A DNA stretch of 64,000 bases from Cyrtodaria siliqua (GCA_037043455.1 JAWPHD010005545.1:62001-126000); one strand, 5' to 3'. Numbered from the stretch's first letter, positions 1 through 11,927 are shown. Notes: generated from the sequence alone by a model not told the origin. Numbers and translations: made by a program.

Positions 1-1420
1 TATGAGTGTAGGTGTTATGGTTTTGCAGTTATTGTGCGGAGTGCATATTTCCATATAAGGTCACTGTAACCTTAACCTTAAAAAGACCTCTCAACTAGGG
101 CAATGTACGTATGAAGGTTTATGAGTCTAGGTGTTACGGTTTTAAAGTAAATTGTATGGAATGCATATTTCTATATAAGGTCGCTGTGACCTTTGACCCA
201 AAAAGAAATTCAACAAGCGCAATGAACCTAAAAAGTTTCAAGTGTAGATGTTACGGTTTTGAAGTTACCGATCCCAAACACATCAGGGTTTCTCCACTCA
301 CCATGATAAACCTATGCCATTTCATGAGTGTAGGTGTTATAGTTTGACGTTATTATGCAGAATTCAGGTTTCCATATAAAATGATTGTTACCTTAACCTT
401 GACCTACTGACCCCACAAGCAAGAAGATTCATCCTCTCACCTAGGGCAATGTACCTATGAAGTTTCATGAGTGTAGGTGTAAAGGTTTCGATGTTATCAT
501 TAGGAATGCGTCTTTCTATACAAGTTCATGGTGATCCTTCTCTCACTTCGGGCAACGTATTAGTGTAGGTGTTATGGTTTCGAGGTTATCCAGAATGCAT
601 CTTTCTATATAATGTCGTGGTGACTTTGACCTACGAATCCCAAAAACTACAGGGATCCTCCCGTCACTTTGCGCAATGTATCAAGTTTCAGGAGTGTAGG
701 TGCTATCGAAGTTACCGTCCAGAATGCTTTTTTCTATATAATGTCGAGGTGACCTTGACCGTTGAAACCAAAACAATAGGTATCCTCTCACCTAGGTCAA
801 TGTACCTATGAAGTTTCATGAGTGAAACTGTAAAGGGTTGGAAGTTATCGTCAGGAATGCGTCTTTCAATATAAGGTCATTGACCTTTGACCTCAAATAC
901 AATAGCGATACTTCTCTCACTTAGGGCAATGTAATTTCATGAGTTTAGGTGTTATGGTTTCGAAGTTATCATCCAGAATGCGTCTTTCTATATAAGGTCA
1001 CAGTGATCCTCTGCTCATGTTGGGCAACTTATCTATGAAGTTTCATGAGTGTAAGAGTTATAGTTTCGTCGAAGTTATCGTCCGGAATGCGTTGTTCTAT
1101 ATAAGGTCACGGTGACCTGGACGTTTGACCTACTGATCCCAAAAACAATAGGGACCCTCCCCTTGGTTTTGAAGTTATCATCCAGAAAGCGTGTGTCTAT
1201 AAAGTCATGGTGACCTTGACCTACTGACCCCAAAAACAATAGGAATCCTCTCTCACCTAGGGCAATGTACCTATGAAGTTTCATGAGTATAGGTGTAATG
1301 GTTTGGGATTTATCGTCCAGAATACACAATTGTTTACGGACGGACAGACAGACCTCATACCATAATATGTCATATTTTTCAAATGGGCGTAAAAAAAACA
1401 ATCCACCTTAAAACAAAACC
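1..1420 (-). repeat. Dispersed element in minus orientation with ~110-130 bp internal repeats
   Basis: A dozen diverged units share AGTTTCATGAGTGTAGGTGT, TATGGTTTCGAAGTTATCGT, CCAGAATGCGTCTTTCTATA and AAGGTCACGGTGACCTTGAC. The right end has TTTACGGACGGACAGACAGA CC, the complement of the CGTCCGTCC head of the + strand families. Open frames are repeat artefacts. The left part is cut by the window. Confidence 0.75.
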
Positions 1421-1429
1421 TCGGTCTGA

Positions 1430-2785
1430 GGGTGTCTCGCCAACCGCGGCAAACCGCATATGATTTATTTTTTAATTTGTGCTTAAATGATGTCCACCAG
1501 ACAAAATCATTCCATACTGATCATTTTAGAAAAAGTCCCATATCAATATCACTTAATAGTTTTCAAGAAGTACTCGCTACAAACTTGTTTTTTGAAAATC
1601 TATTTTTAGCTGTGGTGGCCATCTTGAATTTCCAACCAACCTGAAATGTTGCTAGGATAATTAAGAGCAACATTCATGTGAAGTTTCATGGAAATCTGTC
1701 GAGTAGTTTCAGAGGAGTATTCACTACAAGTTTTTACTAAATAACTATATAAACAAAGATGGCCGCTGGCAGCCATGTTTAATGTTGAATCAAAACGATT
1801 TTCGACAAGGACCAACATCATGTCATGCTGATCATTTTAGAAAAAGTCCCATAACAATATCACTTATAGTTTTCAAGAAGTAGTCGCTACAAACTTGTAT
1901 TTTAAAAATCTATTTTTAGATTTGGTGGCCATCTTGGATTTCACATCAACATGAATTTTTGCTAGGATCAACTAGACTTCATGAGCAACATTTCTGTAAA
2001 GTTTCATGAAAATCCATTCAGTAGTTTCAGAGGAGTATCGCTACAAAAAAAGTTTACGGACACCGCACCACGGCATAAGCTCTGCTGATCTCTGATCAGT
2101 CGAGCTAAAAATGGCCACTGGCAGCCATTTTAAAGTCGAATCAAACTAATGTTTGAATAGGATCAACATCATGTCATGCTGATCATTTTAGATAAAGTGC
2201 CATATCAATATAGTTTTCAAGAAGTAGTCGCTACAATCTTATTTTTTAAAAATCTATTTTTAGCTGTGGTGGCCATCTTGAATTTCTGGCCGACCTGAAA
2301 TTTTGCTAGGATCAATTAGACATCAAGAGTAAAATTCCTGTAAAGTTTCATGAAAATCCGCCAAATAGTTTCAGAGGAGTAGTCGCTACAAGTTTTTACT
2401 ATATAACTCAATGTAAACAAAGATGGCCACTGGCAGCCATGTTTAACGTTGAATCAAAATGATTTTTGACAAGGACCAACATCATGTCATGCTGATCATT
2501 TTAGAAAAAGTCCCAATCAATCACATAGTTTTCAAGAAGTGTCGCTACAAACTAGTATTTTAAAAATCTATTTTTAGCTTTGGTGGCCATCTTGGATTTC
2601 ACATCAACATTAGTTTTTGCTAGGATCAACTAGACTTCATGGGCAACATTTCTGTAAAGTTTCATGAATATCCATCAAGTAGTTTCAGAGGAGTAGTCGC
2701 TACAAATAAAAGTTTACGGACGGACAGACGCCGCACCACGGCATTATAAAGCTCTGCTGATCTCTGATCAGTCGAGCTAATGATA
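1430..2785 (-). repeat. Two family B elements in minus orientation
   Basis: Reverse complements of family B: AAAAGTCCCATATCAATATC, AAGATGGCCACTGGCAGCCA, AAAGTTTCATGAAAATCC. Head sequences read on + as CACCGCACCACGGCATAAGC TCTGCTGATCTCTGATCAG at about 2,055-2,110 and 2,725-2,782, marking two adjacent copies. Confidence 0.8.
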
Positions 2786-3059
2786 TACAAAGCAATGCAA
2801 ACATTCATCATGTATGCAGGCACAATCAATCTAAAGAAAAGTGTTTTTTTGATAGTATTTTATTTAACTTCATTCATGAACATTTAAACAACACTGGGTT
2901 TCCGTATCTTTCAACATAGACTGGCAACTCTGTATCGAGACTGGTAGTTCTGGACCGATCCTGGAAAAGATAATATTTTGTGTGACTGACATACTGAAGT
3001 AATGCAACATCCATGTGTAATAACTTCCAAGTCGCATATATTTTTTCTGAAAAAACAAC

Positions 3060-3215
3060 AACAAAACATATATATGTATTGGTGAATTGGTTTTATGAAA
3101 ATCCATTGAGGACTTTCAGATGTTCAGTGGAGCAGTCGCCACAAAAAAGTTTACAGACGGACGATGCACTACAGCATAAGTTCTGCTGATCTTTGATCAA
3201 TAGAGCTAACAAGAT
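3060..3215 (-). repeat. Family B element, short minus-orientation fragment
   Basis: TTTTATGAAAATCCATTGAG to GCATAAGTTCTGCTGATCTT TGATCAATAGAGC: the head and first unit only, diverged. Confidence 0.65.
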
Positions 3216-3234
3216 AGAGGAAATTGCACGAAAA

Positions 3235-3660
3235 CTAGGTTTTCTATTTGAAAAGCTATTAACAGTGACCTTGACCCCAGTGTCCCCTAATGCAATCCCA
3301 AACTTACTTTTGATATATTAAGCAAGTTTATTCTAATATCTCATTCCTTACTTAAGTTATTGAGTGGAAACCATTTTTCTAGAATAGTAAAAGTAGTAGT
3401 GACCTTGACCCCGGTGACCCCAAAAACAATCCCAAGCTTAATTTACATGAGGTACCTACGCAGCAAGTTTTGTTCCATTATCTCATCTTGACCTCAAATG
3501 CAAAAATTTTTTTTGATACAAGAAGCTACAACACAGCAAGTTTCATTCTAATATCTCATTCCTTAAGTTATTGAGTGACCTTGAACTTGACCCCAGTGAC
3601 CCCAAATGCAATCCCAAGCTTTTTTCCTAACCCTACCCTGCATGTTTCATCTCAATACCT
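3235..3660. repeat. Three to four ~130-bp repeats with GTGACCTTGACCCC
   Basis: Units share GTGACCTTGACCCCAGTGAC CCC, AATGCAATCCCAAGCTT, GCAAGTTTCATTCTAATATC and TCATTCCTTA. Probably an element of the same broad class without a visible head. Confidence 0.65.
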
Positions 3661-3946
3661 CATTCATAGATGTTAATTTTCAAGATTCAATTTTGAACTA
3701 TACATTATAGTCTATCAATCTGCATAAATGTGCATGAAATATGCAGGATTTTAAAATAATCTCACTGTAAATACCTAATTTTAACAGTAAACTTGTTTAA
3801 CAGTAAACTTGGTTGAACATCCAGGATGAAGATCGAGTCTATCACCTACCAGAATTTGGAGGTGTGTCAAATTGATGGTCACTGATAGGACAGTTTAATT
3901 TGATGATGCTATATCAAAATTATGAATACTTATCATGTAGTCTTAC

Positions 3947-4024
3947 CAGCAACAGATACTTCTGATAGTATAGATTTCTTCACAAAGTCTAGGATCTTTT
4001 GGACATTCCAACTTGCATTCAGAA
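3947..4024 (-). CDS. Candidate minus-strand exon (unknown gene)
   Basis: On the minus strand, acceptor TTTTTTTTCTTCAG and donor GTAAGA bound 78 nt that read LNASWNVQKILDFVKKSI then LSEVSVA. In phase 1, out phase 1, which fits the out phase of the candidate exon at 7,259-7,374. I do not recognise the protein. Support is splice sites, open frame and phase fit only. Confidence 0.4.
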
Positions 4025-4164
4025 CTGAAGAAAAAAAATCAAAATGGAAGTTTATTACATTTCCATAGGTTAAAGTGTGATGGACGGATGGACGAAGGAC
4101 AGTATCTGCGATGCTATGCAAGTGACACAATAACTATGATGCTGTCCAATAAAACATTTTGGTT

Positions 4165-5190
4165 CAATTAGACACCAAGAGCAACATTCCTGTGAAGTTT
4201 CATGAAATCCGTCAAGTAGTTTCAGAGTAGTCGCTACTTGTTTTTACTATATAACTCTATGTAAACAAAGCCGGCCGCTGTCAGCCATGTTTAAAGTCGA
4301 ATCAAACATGGTTTATGAAAAAACTCTATGCTAATTGGCTATTGAGGATTTTTAAAAAAGCTATATAGACCTCCGACAGAACGTCAAAAAACATCCAAAA
4401 CAACGATTACGTTATTTTAAGGCAACGTTACGTTCAAACAACAAATTGAACTTGTTTGAAACACGATAAAGCTGTATATTTCCTTCGTTTGGTGCTGAGA
4501 GATGGACATACAATGTATGTTGTGAGAATGTGTTTGTATTATGATCAATCTCTCGAAAATGTGTGTATAAAATTCATAAAAATCCATGTCAGATAAAAAT
4601 CAATTTAAAATACATTCGCGGATATCAGTTTTCAGTGGCAAGTCTATTGCAAGTGTAATATTTTCAAATAACTTGAAAATTAATAAATGTTTTTGAAATT
4701 ATTTATTATACATTAAAAAGGAATCTTTTTATTAACTTAAATCTCAATGACATTTTATAATGATCAAATTTTATAGAAGATATTCAGTTTTTTCCTTCTC
4801 CTGTAAAAAAATGAAAAAAAGCAGTTACTATAAGTCTTGCGCCGAAGCCTCGATATATAACCTTACGTGTTGAAAATGACGTAAAACACCTTCTGTCTTT
4901 CAGTTTTTTGTTGTTTTTTTTAATTTTTTTTTCAAGTGGGGGATTTTGACACTGAGGTGGGGGAAAAAAAGATACTTTTCAGGTGGGGGACTGGGGCCGA
5001 ATAACGGCCCCAAAAACAGCCAAAAGACAGCCCTGGCTACAATCAACTAGACTTCATTGGCAACATTTCTGTAAAGTTTCATGAAATTCCATTCAGTAGT
5101 TTCAGAGGAGTAGTCGATCAAAAAAAAAAAAAGCAGACGGACACCGCATAAGTACGGCATAAGCTCTGCTGATAGAGCTAAAAATTGGTC
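4165..5190 (-). repeat. Family B fragments (minus) around unrelated sequence
   Basis: 4,165-4,320 and 5,035-5,190 are family B text in minus orientation (AACATTCCTGTGAAGTTTCA; ACACCGCATAAGTACGGCAT AAGCTCTGCTGATAGAGC). The middle, 4,321-5,034, is not family B; near 4,855-4,890 it has a SINE-like tail (ATGACGTAAAACACC) then a T-rich stretch. It may be an insertion that split one element. Confidence 0.55.
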
Positions 5191-5435
5191 ACAATATTTA
5201 TAGTCACAATTATGATTACAGTATCTAGGTCATGTTCCATAGCCAGCCTAATTGTTCCAGAAAACTTGGAGTTATGGCCCCTGAATTAAACAAAAAATAT
5301 AAAAAATTGGAGACCGAGTGGTGCATATATTTTACAAACATAGTCTTCCAAATTAGCTGGTAGCCCGAATCCCGCAGTCAGTAAAATGTAAATTTTGCAA
5401 TCTGAGATGCCTGTCGGGCATGTTAAAAATTTAAC

Positions 5436-5915
5436 CAAAATGTAGTACCAAACTGAATCGGAACGAAATCAGACCCGAAATTAGTCAGCTTGTAAACTAA
5501 TTTAAAGGTAGATTTATTTTGTTTATACATCGCCGGATACAACTATCAATTTCAGAACAGACTGGTTTTCAATTTTTTTTGCTGTTTTCGAACGACGTTG
5601 CGGACAATAACAAAGGAGCAATATATAGTATGAATCAATACCGCGATGTAAACTCGACTGATAATGAATTGAAGATCATTTCCGGTCTAATTTGTAACCT
5701 GTACGATGAGCTTTCTTTGTTATTTCGAAAAAGCATAACCCAGTAGAAAAAAAGTAATGCAGACGTTAGTGACTCAAAAATAAACAGAACCCGTAATTTT
5801 TCGACCCAATGATTGAGAATAAAGTGTCAAAACAATCAAGTTCTTTATTTTATTTAATTATTTGTGATATTATTCTACAGAAAATGTAACTTTCTGTGAT
5901 AATTATAATATACAT
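5436..5915 (+). repeat. Dispersed element X, plus-strand copy
   Basis: Homologous to the reverse complement of 47,375-47,840. It contains an open stretch at 5,519-5,746 with NQYRDVNSTDNELK and SGLICNLYDE. Upstream AATGTAGTACCAAACTGAAT CGGAACGAAATC and downstream GTGTCAAAACAATCAAGTTC TTTATTTTATT are also shared. Function unknown. Confidence 0.7.
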
Positions 5916-6164
5916 ATTTGTCTAAAAACAACACTGAAATTACACTTTTAAAAATTTGTGTCAGTATAGATGTGTTCGGGCTAGTAAATATTTGCAAGTA
6001 ACATGCTGATAGGCTAGTAGTAGTAGCTCAAAATGTTTTCCATGAAGACTGAACATATCTTATTTAAAACTTGACTCCACCTGTCCCAATATTGCCTTTA
6101 ATAAGAACCATCTGGAACTTCTTTTGTGGTAAACAACATTTCCCACTCTTACTTAATAACTTTA

Positions 6165-6510
6165 GAGCGTCTCCATGGTCGAATGGTTGACCTTTCGTTG
6201 TAAACCTTCGCCTCTCACCACTGCGGGTTGAAATCCCACTGGGAGCTCGACTTATAAGTGAGCAAGGTGGCGATTCTTACGGATGCCGGGAGGTGTACAG
6301 TACTGGTTCTACCCACAGGAACTGGTCACTTTTAATTTTTGCCTTCTATTATTATAATTGTCTCTATATATATACAATTATAATAATAGAAGGCAAAAAT
6401 TAGTTCCTGTGGTTCTACCCAGGAAAAGTGGGTGGTCTGCCTTCACCACAAAAATCGACCGTCATATATAACCTTGCATGTGTTGAAAAAGACGTAGAAC
6501 ACCATACAAA
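6165..6510 (+). repeat. tRNA-derived SINE, family S2, containing a hairpin insert
   Basis: Head AGCGTCTCCATGGTCGAATGG (A box) and a B-box-like GGGTTGAAATCCCACTGGGA, then GAGCTCGACTTATAAGTGAG. The body is interrupted by a 28-bp perfect inverted repeat (6,333-6,360 and 6,375-6,402). Tail TGTTGAAAAAGACGTAGAAC ACC. Related to 39,068-39,290. Confidence 0.75.
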
Positions 6511-6889
6511 CAATATTCTCAATATTGTTTAGTTTTGAAAACATTTATAGAAGAAAGTTTATCTAAAATATACCTTATGTTATAGCGTCTTCATCCCACA
6601 AAAACATGTATGTATGTATCAAGTAATATCGCTTTCAACAAGTTATCTTTCAATACTTTTTTTAAACAAATTAAACAGTAATCGCGGGATTTTCCCCCAC
6701 AAAATGACCAGGCTAGAGTCTTCATAATTTTTAGAAAAAAAGCCGTGACTTGAAATCCTGTAACAAGAACACCGACCAGTTTGGCATATAAATTCATTGT
6801 TGTGGACCTAATACTTGGACAGTTATATAGCCACAACGTAATACTTCCCCTTCCCCAGAGCTACAGATAGGCAGGATTAAAAATGCCAA

Positions 6890-7205
6890 AAATACCCAAT
6901 TAAAATAAAAAAGCATGGGTATCAATAAAGTAATCGAATTTGTCAAATGATAAAACAACCAGTGTAAATTGAGCATTATATGGGTTGTTGATGGGACACC
7001 CAGTAACCTTGTATATAAAGCCTATTGTAAAAGAAGTTGATTTTAATAGATTTTGTGTATACAATATTAGTGGAATGCCACCCCAAAACAATGTCGCAAA
7101 CTTTTATTGTTTTGTTTTACCCAACTGAAATCATGAAATACTCAATTAAATAAATACAGATGAGTAAATACCGGATTGATCAAAAAGCTTATCTGTAGCT
7201 CTGCT
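6890..7205. repeat. Direct duplicate block, copy 1 (copy 2 at 9,840-10,195)
   Basis: GGGTATCAATAAAGTAATCG, GTTGTTGATGGGACACCCAG, TTAGTGGAATGCCACCCC and GATCAAAAAGCTTATCTGTA GCTCTGCTT are shared in order with 9,840-10,195. Moderately diverged; no coding function seen. Confidence 0.8.
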
Positions 7206-7258
7206 TCCCTACTGGCATTTAAAAAGTAAAGATATATATTATAATTATATGCCCTTAC

Positions 7259-7374
7259 CAGCTTCAGCTAACAATTTATACTTCCAAGTGAAGGTATACA
7301 TTCTTTCTTTACAACAGTGTAGATAAGAAAATGGTTCAATTCCAGAACTTCTGACCTTCCAAACAGCCTCCACA
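7259..7374 (-). CDS. Candidate minus-strand exon (unknown gene)
   Basis: Minus strand: acceptor GATATTTTTTCAG, donor GTAAGG, 116 nt. The frame that is open to the donor reads VEAVWKVRSSGIEPFSYLHC then CKERMYTFTWKYKLLAEA; in phase 2, out phase 1, matching the entry phase of 3,947-4,024. A second frame (WRLFGRSEVLELNH...) ends in TAG just before the donor. Protein not recognised. Confidence 0.45.
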
Positions 7375-7493
7375 CTGAAAAAATATCAAAATAAAAAAAA
7401 AGATAATAAAACAGTAATTTTCTACTTGTACATTTCTATGTAACAGTTTGACTTAAATATAAGAGAATATTTTCTCCACTTGGGTTGCCTTTA

Positions 7494-7705
7494 ACCCTTA
7501 GCCTGCTATGAATGTATAATGGACTGTCTTTTCTTTGAATTTGGACCATTCCATTTATGCTACAAAGGGGTGTTTTGGTTAAATGACTGATGAGCAGCCA
7601 GACAGTGTAAACCCTGATCAGCCTGCGAATTACTCGCAGGCTGATCTGAGTTAACACTGGCTGCAAAGGCTGTTGTAGTCGCCCTTAGCAGGCTAAGAGT
7701 TAATA
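7494..7705. repeat. Dispersed fold-back-type repeat, half copy
   Basis: CTTAGCCTGCTATGAATGTA TAATGGACTGTC through GCAGGCTAAGAGTTAAT. Contains the hairpin CAGCCTGCGA ATTAC TCGCAGGCTG at about 7,619-7,643. Shares text with 10,186-10,465. Confidence 0.75.
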
Positions 7706-8348
7706 TTGATATGTCCATGATTTTAATGACTAGAAAGAGGACGTTATCTGTTTCAGAAGAAATCTTGTCCCGATATCTATGCGTCCTGTGGATGCATATA
7801 TTTTTTAATTGTGAGTCCCTAGCAAGTATTACGAGTCCTAGAAGCAGGACTCGCAGGTAACAAAATCACTGCCGCATGACTACATCCACATTTCTGGTGA
7901 TGTTTCTAAAACATCACACAATGCCTGCATAAACAACTGCTGTATTTGATGCAATTTGAAATTATTGCCTGTGATATCTAAGTAGATATACAATGTAGGA
8001 AAAATATTTATTTTTTTAGATCAGGTCGACAAAAATGTACTTTGGTCTCAAAACAAGTACAGTATTATAAATTTCTTTAGGCGTTTTGAGACACACATCA
8101 ATTACGGTTTATTCTCACCCAAAATACATCAATTACGGTTTATTTTCACCAAAAATGCTTTTGAAAGCTTGAATCTGTCCATGCGGTTTTAGTGTTTAAG
8201 AGAATGACAAACCTGATAAAGACTGTTTCTTTTAACCATGCAAGATAAAAAAAAAGTTGACATTTTGCGTCCTTTGCCATCACCGACATCTTAATAAACA
8301 TTTACTGTTATAACAAACAGAAAAAGCATTTAAATAAAACAATTAAAT
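7706..8348. other. AT-rich sequence without gene
   Basis: A direct duplicate of ATCAATTACGGTTTATT-TCA CC at 8,098 and 8,128. Otherwise nothing seen. Confidence 0.5.
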
Positions 8349-8768
8349 AAAAGGGACACGCGGCAATCTTGATTCGTTTAAAACTCCCGGCCTCCTGTTT
8401 CCCGTTTTTCTACATAACTTGCACTTTTTCAATCATTAATATTTCATATAAGAGTAGTATACAGCAAATTGTTTTGCATATTAATAACTGCTGGTTATAT
8501 TGTGCCAATACTATATTTTAACATAACGTTATGGAAGAACAACAAAGAAAAAGTAAAAATTGAATTTTTACGCAAGCAGGTTTCAAGTTAATATGGTACT
8601 GAATTAATAAATCGAGATGCCAATTTTCATGATTGATAAAAACTTTAGGATTAGTCTCTGCCAGTGTGTCTTTTTAATGATTGAACAAATAGATCTACAA
8701 GTCGAGTAGAAAAACTATCAGGATATTGTGGGGTTTTAAAAAATCAAGATTGCTGTGTGTCCCTTTAA
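8349..8768. repeat. MITE with ~25-bp terminal inverted repeats
   Basis: Left end AAAGGGACACGCGGCAATCT TGATT and right end AATCAAGATTGCTGTGTGTC CCTTT are near-perfect inverted repeats; the inside is AT-rich and non-coding. Possible TAA target duplication. Fragments with the same end occur near 9,710, 22,430 and 31,785. Confidence 0.8.
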
Positions 8769-9109
8769 TAAATTAGCTTCAATGTATCCGTTTCAGGGAA
8801 TTTCAGTGTAACATATTTAAAACAAAATGCATATAATTTACTACTTTAACATTTTCATTCACAACAGTCTAAATTTTTAGAATTATTTTATTATTAGAAT
8901 TTTGTGTTTCTGGGTTTCAAGAACCTCATTACTCAATGTCCAGTAAAACCTCGGTGTGTTCTGAGAATGTAATGAGCTTTAAATTAACTGGTTTTATTGG
9001 TCCAAATTTTATCACTGCAATGAACCAATCAGAATGTTCATTTCGTAGTTTCTATCATGACATCACTTTTTGGTATTAAGACATCAAACCCTGGTATTAT
9101 GAATGAATT

Positions 9110-9255
9110 AATGGTGTTTTACGGCACGTCGACACATAAATAGGTCATATTGTGCGCGAAAATTGGTGAAAAATGAAGTATGTTATTAATTAAAAATTAA
9201 TGTAAATATATAAAGATAAAATTATTAAAAAATAAGGGATGATAAGGTATCATAT
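9110..9255. repeat. Dispersed repeat, inverted copy of 20,160-20,345
   Basis: GGTGTTTTACGGCACGTCGA through AATAAGGGATGATAAGGT is the reverse complement of the + strand copy near 20.2 kb. Confidence 0.7.
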
Positions 9256-9559
9256 TATGACATCATGTCATGCTAAATTATGATGCAAATCAGTGTGTTC
9301 TCAGAACTGAATGAGCTTTTTAATTGCTGTGAGAAACAGATTAAGACTGTTTGTATCACTCATTGAGTATAAATGAGTTTCTTGGAACCAAAAATCACAA
9401 AATTCAAAAAAATAAATAATTCTAAAATGATTTAATAGACTGTTCCATTTGTATGTTCTGGTTACTAAACGTTTTAAATAAAAAACCAACAAAAAACCCC
9501 AGATTAAACAGAAAATGAATTCCTTCAAATTACTGACAGTATTAGTATATAGGACTTAC

Positions 9560-9659
9560 TTAGATATATAGGGCTGCAGGGGTGACTCCACTGTCCGGAA
9601 ATGGAAAATATCCCTCCATCTGCATCAACACAACTGACATCTCCAATCGAATTCTCATC
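9560..9659 (-). CDS. Candidate minus-strand exon (unknown gene)
   Basis: Minus strand: tandem acceptor TTATTGCAGTAG, donor GTAAGT, 100 nt. Reading from GAT gives DENSIGDVSCVDADGGIFSI then SGQWSHPCSPIYL, with coding-like composition. Out phase 1 does not fit the next candidate at 7,374, so an exon may be missing or a boundary is wrong. Protein not recognised. Confidence 0.4.
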
Positions 9660-9839
9660 CTACTGCAATAAAAGAACAAAAGATGTTAAGGTAACATCAT
9701 CACTAACATGTAAAAGTGACACCCAGCAATCTTTCATTTATTCAAAACTCATGGTGTCCCATTGGTTTTCAACGTAACTTGCATAATTATTTGCAATCAT
9801 TTATTTATAATATTAATTAATTGAATAATTAAAGGGGTT

Positions 9840-10195
9840 GGATGCTTAAATACCCAATTAAAATGCCAAAATACCCAATAAAAAGCCTGGGTACCAATAA
9901 GTAATCGAAGTTGTCAAATGATAAAACAACCCACGCAAACTGAGCAAAATATGGGTTGTTGAAGGGACACCCAGTCACCTTGTACATGTATAAAGCCTAT
10001 TTTAAAAGAAGTTGATTTTATTAGATTTTGCTTATACAAATTCAATATTAGTGGAATGCCACCCCAGAACAATGTCGCAAACTGTTCAGTTAATGTTTTA
10101 TTTTACCCAAATGAAATCATGAAATACCCAAATAAATACCGATGGGTAAATATTCAATTGATCAAAAAGCTGATCTGTAGCTCTGCTTTACATTG
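9840..10195. repeat. Direct duplicate block, copy 2
   Basis: Same order of shared blocks as 6,890-7,205 (GGGTACCAATAAGTAATCGA, GTTGTTGAAGGGACACCCAG, GATCAAAAAGCTGATCTGTA). Confidence 0.8.
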
Positions 10196-10465
10196 TCCGG
10201 CTGCTAATCAGTCATTTGCCCCAACACACCCCTTTGTCACATAAATGAAATGGTCTTAATGCATAGAAAGAACAGTCCATGATATATTATATGTAGGGGT
10301 TTAAGGGTTAATAACTATGACATATATAATGGACTGTTCTTTCTTTGAATTAAGACCATTCCATTTATGTGACAAAGGGGTGTTTTGGGCAAATGAATGA
10401 TCGGCAGCTAGACGTTGTAAACCCTGATCAGCTATTGTAGTCGCCCTTAGCGGGTTATTGGTTAA
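10186..10465. repeat. Fold-back element with ~110-bp inverted arms
   Basis: GGCTGCTAATCAGTCATTTG CCCCAACACACCCCTTTGTC (from 10,199) is inverted after 10,318 (GGACTGTTCTTTCTTTGAAT ... GACAAAGGGGTGTTTTGGGC AAATGAATGATCGGCAGC). Ends in GTAGTCGCCCTTAGCGGG. Same family as 7,494-7,705. Confidence 0.75.
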
Positions 10466-10537
10466 TTTTGAAATTGAAAGCTTTTTTCATCTACAATTTT
10501 CAGTCTATATTCATATTGTTAATCACAAGTTGATAAC

Positions 10538-10607
10538 TTCCACAACACTTGCTAACATTGCAAACAACAACACACGTTTGTAGATAATAGAAGATTTGTC
10601 ACTTGGC
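10538..10607 (-). CDS. Candidate minus-strand exon (unknown gene)
   Basis: Minus strand: acceptor TTGATTTCAG then G CCA AGT; reads PSDKSSIIYKRVLLFAMLAS then VVE. The end is uncertain: a weak donor GTTATC after GAA would join in phase 0 to GAT at 9,659; otherwise the frame stops at TGA soon after. Entry phase 2 fits the candidate first exon at 13,876. Not recognised. Confidence 0.28.
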
Positions 10608-10989
10608 CTGAAATCAAACAAAAAACAGTTAAATTTGCTTGACAGTACTATGCTTTTTAAATGGCCTCCATATACCAATGCCATGGAAATGCAAAATCTG
10701 TTATAGCTTTTCAAGTAATTTTTGATACAAGGGTTTCATTTTAGATTTAATTGCAATTTTCATGAACACAAACGGGTTAACAATATGGATACTGCACTGG
10801 AATGATAAATGGCAACAAAAAGGCCACTGGGAGTTTAAACCAGGTACTACAGTTCAACAAACCTCTATCCTATTGTCATCCAAAATGAAAAATCCCCGCC
10901 AGGCTATATCTTCTAACAAACTAGGTAGCAAGTTTAAACAAGAAATCGGTAGAATCGATGGATGCTTCCGGAATAAAGATGCGCGTGTG

Positions 10990-11530
10990 AAATACAATCG
11001 GATCTGGGTGAATTTGTTGGCGGATGGAAAATGTCGGATGAGTTGAGCTTATAAGCTTTATATATTTTTAAAAAAATGCAAAGTCCCGTAACTCCGCCCA
11101 ATTTTGTTTTAACTAAAACATCCTGAAAGTGTGTGCTACTAGACATCATACTGATACTTCCTATACAGTTTCATGAAAATCGGATGAAAATGTAGTAGGA
11201 GTTAAGCGGACAAGAAAACTGGACAGACGGACATGGCGGCAACTATATGCACCCCCCCCCCACCCCCACCCCCCGTGTGACATTCAGTTTGAACTCTTTT
11301 TTTTTTTTAATTATGTTTGTGCTAAGAAACACTTTTATCAAATAACGTCCCTCGTTAGCAGTGTCGAACACCCATTTCAAATTCTATTGTATGACACACG
11401 TGTAATACAACCTGGAACGATTTTGATTGGTTGGGTTAAACGGAACTTAAACCTGTAACACTACGCAAGTTTATTAGCTGAAAATATTTTATTTATTACA
11501 AATTCACCCAGATCTGAGTCATAAACTTAT
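10990..11530. repeat. Dispersed element with inverted ends
   Basis: GGATCTGGGTGAATTTGTTG at 11,000 is inverted at about 11,498 (ACAAATTCACCCAGATCTGA). It includes GGACAGACGGACATGG (minus-orientation CGTCCG head) and a C-rich tract at 11,250-11,276. Confidence 0.55.
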
Positions 11531-11777
11531 TATTTGTGACAGCTTATAAAAAATAATGCACTTTATACAAAACATTGTTGTTGGTTTGTTAAAAAGGTTG
11601 GCAGAGACTGCTATTTTGTAAAGAGGTAAAACACAAAACTCTTTTATAATATAAATTATATGCAACGTTATGTCACACATTTTATGACGTTTTGGCGCTA
11701 AAGTGTGTCTGACGTCGTGGCGGTTCTATGTCCATTTGAATTAATTTTTACTAATTTGATTGCAATGTTATGTGATA

Positions 11778-11927
11778 AAAAGGATCTTAAACTTGTTCCC
11801 ATTCCATATAATATTTATGAAACTCGTTATATATTATTTTTAATTTTAACTCGGCTCGTTAAAATTAAAATAATTCATAACTCGTTTCATAAATCTTATA
11901 TGAAATGGGAACTCGTTTAAGATCCTC
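11778..11927. repeat. Fold-back element with ~70-bp imperfect arms
   Basis: AGGATCTTAAACTTGTTCCC ATTCCATATAA ... TTTTAATTTTAAC, a short loop TCGGCTC, then the inverse to GAAATGGGAACTCGTTTAAG ATCCT. It can form a long hairpin. Confidence 0.85.

Noticed and set aside
10762..11046. 94-codon + strand frame MNTNGLTIWILHWNDKWQQK
   Set aside because: No homology I recognise, no splice context, and its end runs into a dispersed element. Could be chance.
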